Shown piece after piece: positions 42,401-55,246 of a stretch of DNA of 64,000 nt. This DNA is from Sthenelais limicola (taxonomy: Eukaryota > Annelida > Polychaeta > Phyllodocida > Sigalionidae): positions 64,880,773 through 64,944,772 of the forward strand of contig OW804095.1 of NCBI GenBank assembly GCA_942159475.1. The letters are read 5' to 3'. Made by a program: the position numbers and the translations under genes. Position 1 is the stretch's first letter, and each line of letters begins with the position of its first letter. The notes below the pieces were generated by a model. It saw nothing but the letters and a program-made list of their open reading frames with translations. It did not search any database and was not told the origin of the DNA.

Positions 42401-45400
42401 TCGCTTGAATCTAGAAATCTGACCCCTTATTTCGCTCGAGGCTGACATTTTGATAGGCATTTTTCCCTTCTGGAACTTACTCATGCATTTCTATTTATGC
42501 TTATATATAATAACCTTGCATGCAGTCAGTATATTAATAATATATATTATGTGTGTTAGTTACAACGAACTGTGATTTTAATGTTGGAAAAATTCCTTGC
42601 ATACACCGTAGTTATATTTCGATGTATGTTGTGAACCTTGCAGACTATTTTCTGGGAATCCCATATTAAAGCCATATCAGATATTGAACTCGGGTAGGGC
42701 GGAGGAAGGTGCTTCTAAAAGGTCTTTGTCATGGGAATGCCGCGCGACACAAGTAGTAGGCGATGCGCGAAGAAAAGCGGGTGACAGCCAGCATTCAAAA
42801 CGAAAACTTGGTTTGAGACAGAGAAAAAGTTTTGTTCGCTAAGGTAGATCAAGCCAGCAAGGACTCGCATTACCGGCACCCATTAATCTGAAAACACAGG
42901 CTGCGCGCCTGGAGGCGTTTTCACTAACCCTTCATCGCAGACGACATTTGTCTCAGTTTCCCGCCATAATTCTTCTCTCCACATGAATGCCACTCGCGCC
43001 GTATATATCATCACAAGCTGAATAGAATATTGCCCCCTCCTATAGGGACGAATTGAGGAATATGTCCAGCTCTAAAACAAGGCAAATAAACGAGAGGTGC
43101 TGCGCGGAAAAATGGTGAAAATCTGACGAAATAATCCAGCGCGATTTTGTTTGACGTAGCCGGAAGGCTTGTTAAGTGTTGTCATCGATGGGAGTTTTAG
43201 GCAGTAGAGGCAGGACAATGTATCTGCGCTTACATGATCTGCGCGAGTACGCACTGGTGCGGTTTAAGGCAGCTTAATGTTGACGAAAATATTCACCATT
43301 TTCAAGTGACTAGGACGCGATGAACAAACACAATTTTGCCACGCACATGCCCTTAGTATCGTTGCCGTTTAGGATCGATATTCAGTAACGATACATATAG
43401 ATTTAAACTGACGCGAGTCCCGTGCGTGCGAGCAAAATAGTACGTGCAATTATTTCACTCAGCAAGCACGAGATGAGGAGGATTTTAGGGCCATTTTTCT
43501 TTAAAATCTCACCCAATTGTGCTGACACAATGTCACTTTTATGTCGCAAGTGCGATGAGTCTCGATTCAATATTTTAAGCCAATATCAAGTATCAATTCC
43601 CACGTCATTGTTGGTTATGTTCAAAGATTGACAAACGGAGCATTATGTTACACGCGCTTCTTTCCTGATTATCTGGCGACATGATATTCAAAGTTATCAG
43701 CATTGTAATCGGCGTCAAAATTACTTCCCAAACACTTTAATTGAAAAAGTATGACTCAATTATTTTTTGGTTATCGCAAGCCAACTAATAACCCGCAAGT
43801 CTATTATTTGTAACTGGATATCTATGACTGAAGTAAATCACGTGTCCCTTCATATAACCTTATTTATAGTATAAATCACGGGTAATTCAAAGTGATTTAA
43901 TTTTGTTTGGTAACTTTGGGAAAGTGTCATTCGTCACCACAATTAACTCCCTGCCCCTACATAGTAGTATAGGAAAATTGGATTTGTTCTCATGTGGTTT
44001 TGCTGGAAATCATGAGATCAGTGATTAAAAGATTATGTTTCCCCAGCCCATTTCCTAAAATATTTGTTTCAACCCTCCAACGACATATTCTCCCTCCTCT
44101 TCTTCTCCTCCTCCTCCTCCTCCTCCGCCTCCTCCTCCTCCTTCCCCATGTCTTCCTTCTCCCAAACCTCCCGTACGCTTAAGCCAATACTTTAGCCCAT
44201 GCAGCCTCCTGTTTTATGTCCCAGTACCCACATTTTGTAACAGTTTTCCTATTATCAATTGTAATTACATCACTATGTAAGAACCATATAACAGAAACAC
44301 ATATAATTGTTATTCCAAACCCCGATGATTATACCAATTTGCATCTAATCCTTTCTCACGTGTATTCATATAAATCAGCGACCGAAAGCCGTTTCCCAAC
44401 AATTTAATCCCCGAAGTGATATCTAAGTTGGATGTTCGATGTCAAATATACATTTGCTCCTAGTCATATAGTCCTCCTCCCCCTCCTCCTCCCCCTCCTC
44501 CTCCCCTCCTCCTCCGCAGTCCCTCGGCCCAACAATATGCACCTACCCTCCGCCCCTCCACACACACACACACACACGTTCCACTCTCTCCCAATTCATA
44601 AGACATTTGCGAAATTAGAGCCAGTCTAAACGAAGGAAAAATCTAGATATTAGTTTTAAGTGGAATAGACGGCCATGTTACCCTGAGGTTATTCTAACAG
44701 GCTGTCGCCGCCAGTGTTACGAGTCGGACAATTATTACACTCGATTGTGTGGCCGCGCAGGTCCCTCTATAACCTCCTAATGACGACTCTCAATGTGCTG
44801 AATGATTACCCCACATACTCTGCATGTTGCCGGTCTAACTCCTCTAACCAAACCAGTACTTACCAGCGAGAAAATAACCATGGAAAGTAGCGCTTCGAGA
44901 TGGTTTCAAAATGTTTTCCTCATTCGGCGATAATTACTGGTCCATCTCGCCCGGTCATAATAGAGGTAAATGCGCTAGGCTTGTTCTGATCGCTGCGAAA
45001 ATTCTTGCGAATAATGACCGAGTATCTGACCACGCAGCATCTAGTTCTCTCGATCGTATCGTTTAGTTGACTATTGATTGAATCGAATATTTTAAAATAA
45101 TTCTATTCCGCACCACCGTGTTATTTTTCTAGGAAATCCGCAACATTACTAATTTGGATATGAAATATACTTTTGATTAATCGCCAACGCACGGGAAAAC
45201 TTTATTTCATGGAAACGTAACTATCTAAGAAAATATAATTTCTCTTCGCACAGTACTTAGTTTGTTCGAGTATAAGGTCATAGCAAGCGACCTACATAAC
45301 TTTACGGCTTATATGAGTCATACGCTATGGTACAACAACTCCCGTACTCCTGCTCTTGCTGCTCCTGCTCATTCTCCTCCTACTCTTGCGAGCCCCTCCA

Positions 45401-48400
45401 GATTTGCTCGTTTGTGTTCGCCAGCCATTGTTTTACGATGCGGAGATTCCGAGGGTATTTTTAAAGTGCCAGCGAGGTTTAGATCTAAAGATAAACGCGT
45501 TGAGAGCTGAAATCAATGATTGGAATCTTTCGAGTTTTTAAATGGCCAACTGAATGGCTGCCTTCTAAAACGGAGGGTATAGGAGCTCGCGATCAAAGGC
45601 TTTGAACTTGGTTTTACGATTTTAAAAGGAAAGGAATTTTTACTCGAGATGAAATAAATCAATATATTATGACAGGACTCTTATTTACCTGCCTGCTCGA
45701 CTAGCACGTTCGAAGAGAAATGCTCGCGGACTTGCTGCAGAATCCGCTTTACCGCTATATCATCCAGTGGGATGTTAACGAATATTAACTAGCCCCGATG
45801 GAAGTTCTGTTGGAATTAATGAACTTTTACTGAGGTCATTATGGAGTGCAAATATTGATCAAATCTACAATCAGTGAACCCTATTTCCTATATAGCTTTC
45901 TTTACGGAATAATTTATATTATTCCAAAGAGAAAACACAATGTTCCTTTAATTGTCTTTATATTATTCTAAAAGATAACATGTATACGAGTGAGCATGTA
46001 TATATATATATGCATGCATGTATGTATGAATGGTTCCATTGTAGTACTGATAAGAAGTGGATAAGGGGGTTGGGTGGGATAGGAGAGGTGGAGAAGGCGG
46101 GGTAGCTGGTAGTTTTGCCCTCATCTTTTGCCGTGCCCTGATTCCGGTTTCAGCTGGTGTTATGCACATTGAGTCTGATTGCGGGAAATTAAAGTGGTTA
46201 AAAAGAGGCCACACGTTAAGGTACCAGCTGTGTCTCTATCCAGTACATCACCCAACTGCAATCCAAAATATCTCCATTCTGCTCGAGATGGCGATTGGGG
46301 GACAAGGGGAAGGAGAAGTAGGGTCTATCTAACTATATGGGCTGAATGGCGACCGACCACGATATAACTTGAATGCCTCGGTAACTAGTCCGTCACTATC
46401 ATATGATTGCCTCCATTATTTATCACCTGCGTATGATATATCGGTCCCTCGATGTACTTTAATATTTTTGTCCATGAATCGCACTGTGTTTTACCTGCCA
46501 AACGAGGGTGCACCTGAGAAAATATGGCTATCCCTCGAAAATCCTACTGGGGTTTTCGGGGATTAATCCTCAACTTGGTAAGTATCGGTTAACTGAAATA
46601 TTAATAGCTTTACACTGATACCCAATGATAATTCATGGACACTTTTTCATGCTTAGTATGGGATGTTTGAAATATATGTCTTAGTCTATATGTCCAATAA
46701 TATTTAGGTTCTTCGTGCTGAATAATTCAATGGAAACTAGTATACATTATCTTCCATGAGTTGAAACTTAATTTGAGGGCTTCAATTAATACCTACTGTT
46801 CTTAGTGATTATCGCTTTTAATTTTCTAAGATTTATGGATACCCATTTCTCCCAATGCTCCGGGTTATTTGTCCTTGTCCTTGTTTTACCGAGGGTAATA
46901 TGTCTTCATTTCAAAGGGTTGATTCCATGATTTTCCATAAATATGATCCACAAAATCGTATGCTCAATATAACCACAAGAACCCCAATATAATCGAGAGG
47001 AGGAACTTGTTACTTGATTGGCCATTATTCACACCTGTTATTCCAATGCACCCTTCCGATGGGGAATATATTTTTGGAGACGTGGCCAGGCTTCTAAAGC
47101 GAACCCTGCACATCACCTGCCAAAAGCTTAATCAAATCCAAAGAAAAATTAGCCACCACCCTCAGATCAATCGGAAGAACATCGGAGGAGTTTTCCGCGC
47201 AAAGTCAGCCTAATGGTTCCGAGCCCTTTGCACTGCTTTGGAATCCGAGGTTAAGAGGCGGAGTATGGAACCGATTCTTTGCAATTGGTCGCCACGAGTG
47301 GGGGAAATATGTGGCAAGCAATATTCCCATTTTTATGGTCCGATTCCTCAGGCAAGATATTCGTACCTGGCTCCTTTGATGGACATTTATGTACAGTTAT
47401 TGTAGTACCTTGAACAAGTTAGTCCCTGTCCTTCTCCATGCTTCTATATTTAGGTCCAAGTGTGCTCTTGGGGTCATTTGTTGCCTTTGGCGACCTCTGG
47501 GAACGTAGCCCGTAAGTAGTATACTTCAAGTGGCACTCTTTTCAGGCTTTGTCATTAACGCTGTGGGTGTCGTTAGTTTGATACGTCTTCTCGCGATAAG
47601 TGAGTGCAAGATTATGTTAACAGTCCATTTAAAACAAATTTCATTACATTTTGTAAAATGGTAGGGGATGAAATGTGCAGTTCATCTTTCTTATTTTTCA
47701 CTGACGATTATAGACAAGAAAGGCGGTGTCAGTTGATTTTTCGCGAGGTGTTTTTTTTTCAGTGGTACAATTACCTTTTGCAACGATGTGTCTGAGGTTG
47801 ACTTACTTACAATAGGTTTCAAAGTGCAGCTACACATTGTCCGGTTAGGTAGGATAACCATTCGTGACCGAGATTGCAAACGATCTGTCAAGAGGAAATG
47901 ATCTTCCGCATTCCCGTGACTTCGCATAATCAGCTCATCCATTCAGATTTCATTACGTTCGATTTCTTCTCATATATGAAGCAACTATGTATTTATAAAT
48001 ATTTGACGTTCATATGTGTTGCTTAACAGATCGAAATATCAGACGTGTTCGCATGGTAAACGTATCACTTTAACTTTTGAAATCGATACACTAACCGAAA
48101 CTCCAGACTAGAGATCACTTTAAGAAGATACTGTCCAGTAAGCAGTCAATGAATCAAAAAAACAAAGAAAAAAATGGCGCGAGTCTCCAAAAAGGACAAT
48201 TGATATCTTGTATTCACTGTCATAGTAAATGTGGAAATGGTACGTCAGGCCCGGTGCAATGCGGGGGATCGTGTCATTTAGCGTCAGCAATCAGGTAAAT
48301 CTTATACCTGTACTTGTTGCCAATCGAAGCAAAAAAAATCTTCCTGTGCACATGCAATTCTCCGAAATTGATGTCGGATGCCGTATCATCTCCCCTCGCG

Positions 48401-51400
48401 TCGTTATTAGACCCTCAAACGTCACAACTAAAGCCAACATAAAACAAACGCTTCCGTTCCCCCCAGTATCCTAGTATTAATCGAAAAAAGGACGATAAAA
48501 AAGAAGATAATGTCTCACCCGTTTTTACTCTTCCTCCGTTTTTCTTTTCGTGTGTAAGCGTTATATATTTATGAGCAAACGGTAGCAGTTGAGATGTGGG
48601 TTTAGATGCTAGGTTTTCTTTTAGACTCTCACTTAAGGATGTCTGTGAATTGACTTTGACATGTTTGCAAATGGACATAGGGTTTGACACTTTCCATGAG
48701 AGAGAGAGACAGAGAGCGAGAGGCAGCGGATAGAGAGACAGAGAGAGAAACAGAGACAGAGAAACGGAGACAGAGAGAGAGAGCAGACTACTACATGGTA
48801 ACATGTGTGTAACATTTACACATGTTACGACGTCTTCAATTGCTAGTTTATACATAGAATGTGTGACAAATTTGTGTAAATACAATAGAGGGTCTTAATT
48901 TTAGTGTTAATGGGTGAAAATACGGATGTCCACTTGAATATATAGTTTGACTCTCTACAGATAGAAGGACCTCAATTATATAAATAATTGTTTACAAATC
49001 ACCAATCAAAAAGGAAAGAGTGGGCGCAACCAGACTGATCCAAGGAAATAGCAATTAGAGGAGAAAGAGCGTTCATTAGTAGTTTGATAGCGGGTCATCT
49101 AGATTTAGACACTATGTGGGGACTAGGGTGAACGGTGACGTTTAGGCCTTGGACAAGATCCGATATTTACCGAGTGATGGGGCGGTCATTATTCCCACTC
49201 TCACGAAACTGGTGAATATCAGACGCGTTTTGGATCGCTCTTACATCACCCGGCGCTATAGTTAAGTGAGGGAATATGGTGTATGGGCTACACTGAACAT
49301 CATAACGAGTTGAACAAGCCCAGTAACGTTGTATTGTCAGATTGGGTAGTTTTGTCTTCATGTAATTTATAGTATACTTTTGACTATGTATCTTCAGGTG
49401 AATATTTTTAAAAAGTGTTTTTCTGGTTGATGTTTGATTTAATATTATTATATGAAGAATCACTAATGGTGATGTTCACGTTATTTTGAGTTTCACATGT
49501 TCTATACCGTTACAAGATTTATATCATTTACATATTATTTGAACTAAACACTTTTCCACTCTGATTTTGGTAATCTTCTGTAGAATTGAAGACCACCCTA
49601 TAAGTTTTAAACCAACTTATACGAACAAACCATCTATAGGAAAAGTATCTATGGGAAATCAGTAGCAATAACATGCTCTGAGTGTCGTAGTACAATATTA
49701 TGTGACATTTTCTTCGGGGAAATTTTGTGTGTGGGAAGCATATATGTTATATACATAATGTTATCAACTATATATGTACACATATTGCCGCATCTATTTC
49801 ATTCCTTTAAAGATAAATCATTTGTGCTCGGGGATGTTTTAAGATGGCGGGTAAGAAGGCATGGGAGTTGGGGAGGCCGACCTTCATTAAATTCCGAACA
49901 GGGGGCCATAACGCACGTGGCCTAGTTTATGGCCTTCATTGTAATAAGGGGGTTATTGGGCTATGTTTATGCATTGCCTGATCGATATCCTACATCCCTC
50001 ATCCTCTAGACATTCCCCTGTTGTATATATATCCATACTTTAAATCCCAGTCACTAGACTCTTATCCCACCGGCTCAGCCCACCCATTACCTATTATCAG
50101 CCTATAGCCCTGTCCTGATTTTCAGGGACATATTTCCCATTATATTCTGCGAAATGGGAATTTCAGCGAACTATATGACAGGGAGACCGTATGCATTCTC
50201 CTGACAGTAGGCGTGCTTGGACCGTAGGTTAAATTGCAGTAATCCAACGCCTAGAAGGTCTTGGTTCTAATTTTGAAAGTAATGATTCAGTAAATTACAT
50301 AGTGTGGTCTGATGTCTAGGGCTGGGGGCACCTGCCTAGCATGCTGTGGTAAGTAACTAAATAATCATCTGATATACTGATATGATCTTCGATGATGTGT
50401 TTCATCATTTATGGAGTACTGGTCTGGTCTGCATATGCCAATGTTAACCTTATATCTGACAGGTACATGCGTATTCCATCTTTTAAGGTGTATGTGAATA
50501 GTGACCCGTTACTGATATGGTATGATAATATGCCACGTATCTTATCACAAATGTCTGTTATGAAATGTTATTTCATGCGTTGTTTTGATTTTTGGATGTA
50601 GATTATACTAATTTATGATGAGTGGAATGGTGATTGAAGGTTTCAACACTTTTGTCATAGAAATGTGAATAATTCAGCTTCCTTTTAAAATCCCAAGTAC
50701 ACGGGCTCATATGAATTTATGATGAGTGGAATGGTGATTGAAGGTTTCAACACTTTTGTCATAGAAATGAGAATAATTCAGCTTCCTTTTAAAATCCCAA
50801 GTACACAGGCTCATATGCATGGACTGTGAAGGTGCTCTTGAAATTTACCAAATATGAACTAGCTTCCTCTTTTGCCGGTTGTACAACCGTGCTATCTTTA
50901 TTGGAGAAGGAAATAAAGTTGAGAGGAGACGAATATGCTTCATGGGGCTGCCAAGAGTGTAGCTTAAACCTCGCTGCTTGAATTCCAGTGTTGATGTATG
51001 CTTTTTTGGCTGTGGTCTCACTCACAACCTGGATCCCGCTAAAGACTTCGCCTCATATTGGTGGCCTGCCAAATACTGAGGTGGATTTCAAGAGCTTGGG
51101 CCTCCCGGTTATCTACCTGGCCAAAAGTTGTATCTATAAATATATATCTATGTATACCATATCGCGATAACGTAGGCCTGTTCGGACTGTGGTTACAGTC
51201 CATTAACCACAGATTAGTCACGATTAAGCCCGCCTCTAGACTACCAGTCTTCTGAGGTAATATTAATAAGACTTTATGTGCTAGCTTGCTATTATATTGA
51301 TCATATTTGTAGTCCGCTAACCCGGCCATATCGTTGACATTCCTCATTGCTGACTGATTAAATCGGACATTTCCTCTCACTCTAGCTCACATGTATTTGA

Positions 51401-54400
51401 CAACTGTCCAAACCACCCCCTCCCTTTTCCCAGCGAGGAGGCCATCCGTATTTTCTAGCTATTGAGTTATTTTTTTTCCTAAACCTTGGGGAATCAAACC
51501 CCAGACATGTGTTGTTCAGCTGTAAATTGGCAGGCCTCCTGATCTCCCTACAATAAATGGGGATAGGGTAAGAGGTAAAAACGTTGATGGTCGGGGTATC
51601 CAGAAGATTATGTATAGATTGATGTTCTGTCAAAGACGTTATCCCTTAACGATATAAAAATGTGTATGGACTAGACGGTCTGTGGTAGTGTCTTTCGGTT
51701 GTACCGTACTCGCAATTTTCCTTTTTGTGTCATAGTCCAGATGACTATTTGTATGTACTAGAATATTAATCGAGGTTTTTTGTGAAATTCTCAACACAAA
51801 GTTCCATTATGGTCGAAAGCAAATTTTCCCTTGTAACTAGATCGTTCCACGTCTGGCTCTTGCGTTGGGAACTTAATTTATCAAGTAAATTATTTTTATT
51901 TCGGAAACGGATCATATTTTGATACAGATGAAGAATTTTTCTGCTGAAAGCTTGGTGGTGCAATACAGTGACTGCCATCGTGTTCTGTCATTGGTTGGGT
52001 ACCATCCATTACTGAGTGTATACAACTCTCTAAATATATAGCGCCCGTCTCTTTTCATTAAAGAAGCCCGCCACGAAGTGCTTGCCCCTCAGACCATGGG
52101 AGCTTTGATTACGGACTGGCCTTAACGTTGACGGTAACCCATCAAACTGCATTGTGTGCATATGTATGTATATACATATGTGTGAATGCGTGTGAGCCGT
52201 GGCGTATTTGTTCAAGCCGAGTTACTAAACACTGAGAGCAGAACGTATCTGGATCACCTGTACTGTGCTATGTAGGAGTAGAACAAAAGGAGTGAGAGGA
52301 AGAGGGGGTATAGGAAGTAGAGGAGGAGGAATGGTGGGGGTGTGGGAGGGTGTGGTGGAGGAGGGCTGCTTGGGGGTGAGCACAACGCTCAGCCTCATTA
52401 GGAGCATATTGTGAGTGACTCGGGTGGGAGGGAACAGAGAGGGAGCTGCTCCCAACCTCTCCTCCTCTTCCTCCTCCTCCTCCTCCTCCCCCCTCCTCCT
52501 CACCTCCTCCTCCTCCACCACCTCCACCACCACCCCACCCCACACACAAGCACCCGGCAAGAGGCGCCCCGTTCTCACTCGTCTGCACTCCCCTTGAGAC
52601 TTCCCATCCTCCGAAACATTTAGGTGTATGTGAAGAGTTGTACATTTACAAGTCTGCCCCCGCCCCCATGCCGAAAAATATGACGAGTAAATAAATATAT
52701 ATACAGGGAGCAATATGTATGTATGTATGTTCAGGGTTCAAAGCCCCCATAAATTATGGGCATGATAAGTATTGCGGAAAGGGCAGAAATAATTCCCACA
52801 ATAATTCCCACAAATCCTGTGCCGCATACATAATCCGCGTGGAACACATAGTTTTTGACATTTGTTCGTAGCAAAAATCTGCAATTGCTTTGTCGGGGAA
52901 TCCTTAGCATTCTAAAGTTCAGGCACTTCGTGTCTGCACTATTTGTCTGCTCTGATACTTTAATAGCGTAATCTACGAAAAAAATGTTGTGAGTTTAGAT
53001 AAACTCATATATATATTAAACTATGCGATATGTATATAGGCTACATTATCTTTTATTAGGAAGAGTGTCCTTTGTTTGGGTCGCAGATATATCTTTAAAA
53101 ATATACCGTACTCATGATTTATCAACAATTTCAACAAAGATGTATATAATGTCTCCTGCATATCATCCCTGGAAGTAATATTATACAGTAATGGATTGTA
53201 GACCTTAAATTCATCTAATTTGGATAAGCTTTAAGTTACACACAGAGTGCTTTCGGGCAGTGGTGCAAAGATTGTGCAACATACATTTTTTCTCCTTTGC
53301 CATGACTCACTAGCACATTCGACTTAGGACCCTTTCCGTTTGCCTTTTTTCCCAAAGATTTCTTCACTTTGTTATCAGATCTAATTAAAGTGGAGTCAGA
53401 AACATGCAAATTATTTAAAAGGGGAAGTCATGTTTTCAACTCATTAATGGCATACATTCATTAACATCCTCTATGTTATTTGAGCCTTGTAATCCTTAAA
53501 GGTAGGTTACGGGACCACAATTCATGCTCCCCCCCCCCCTCCCACTGTGTTATTTTCATCTACAAATCTTGGGGTTCAAGAAAATGCTCAAACTAGTTCT
53601 TCCCATGTTAATGATGTATACACCGAGTTGTATATTACTTGGTAAGGTCCTGCACATCATGCAAACAAAAGCACATCTTCCCCTGTCTGCTTTCGTCAGT
53701 AACTAAATTACCACCGTGAGAGCTACGCACGCCTCGTTTCATTGTCGTTGCTAAGGCGACTCCCGCTTATTTCTTAGTGTCGTCTGCTTCTCTCGCTCTC
53801 TCTCGTTCTCTCACTCCCTTCGTTGGAACCTCAAGAAACCATGTTTTTAAAAATGCGGTACATTATAGTGGGACGTACAACCAAACCACTCAGAACCTTG
53901 CAGAAGATGGCAGATTCGAAGTTCATTAGCATATTTACGTTGGTTGCCATGGAGACAGATCTGGGCAGACAAAGACTAAAAACTTTACACTGTGCTATGT
54001 CACACCCACGGCTGAGGCCTTGGCCAGGTGGCATTCCGAAATACAATCTTTTATCGCTTTTCTAACATGGAATAAATTTTAACCTCAAAATCTTTCCTCT
54101 GATTAGAATTGATGATAATGATTCAATTACGTTGAGGGCGAGCCACAATTTCATCATCAACGTCGCCTACTCAGACGTCCATATTGAGTCAGTGTTAGTA
54201 TGTATTTCAGAACTCGCGAGAAAATTTCATCCTCCGCGAATAGTGGAAGTAATCGCTCGTATCAGAACCTGTACCAGCAATATAAATATGATTATCTGAT
54301 AACATAAAATGCGTGATTTTTAAAGCAGAGAGAATCAGAGAGAACTCTCCTTCATAATCTAGGCCTTTAAGAGGTTGGATAAAAGGGAATAGAATATCCT

Positions 54401-54985
54401 TCTCACTCCCTCCCTCCTTGTGCTTATACAGATGAGAATTTGCCAAAGGGTCCTCGGCAGAACAACAGAGATAAGATCATCATTGTGTAGATGAAAGAGA
54501 CCACCTGCTTTACTTGACCATAAAAACAGCCTCTGACCCCCGTTCTTACACCAGACATGTTTATTTTCAAATTAATTAAATGCATTAATCCCACAATCAC
54601 CATCTGATTAGCCTTGTAATTTGAATGAGATTGCTAAATCCTGTTAGAAAGTAATATTTTTTTGTTATTAAACTTTTGATCTATTTTCGACGAATAGCTT
54701 GTTCTTGTATTTCGAGTTATTATAATTCTAATTACCTCTTCCCTAATTTCAAGTAATGATGTTCCGCCGAGAATATAGTGAGAAGTGTCTCTAAATAGAT
54801 AAATTGAGAGATAAGGAGAATGAGGCGAGAGCATGATAGAGGAATGGTAGTACAGCGATTGATCAGTCGATCGAAGGAGAGAGAGAGGATGGAAGAGATA
54901 CATACGGAAAAGGGGGAGAATCAAAGATAGATGTGTTGATAGATCGATAAATAGATGGATAGACAGTGTAGTATAGATGGTCGAC

Positions 54986-55034
<49 letters not shown>

Positions 55035-55063
55035 GGAGAGAGAAGAGGAGAATGGGGAATTGT

Positions 55064-55120
<57 letters not shown>

Positions 55121-55149
55121 GGAGAGAGAAGAGGAGAATGGGGAATTGT

Positions 55150-55246
<97 letters not shown>

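Noticed and set aside
52225..52713. Overlapping reverse ORFs of 162 and 125 codons
   Set aside because: They translate the CCT/CCA microsatellite in two frames, which is typical of repeat artefacts.
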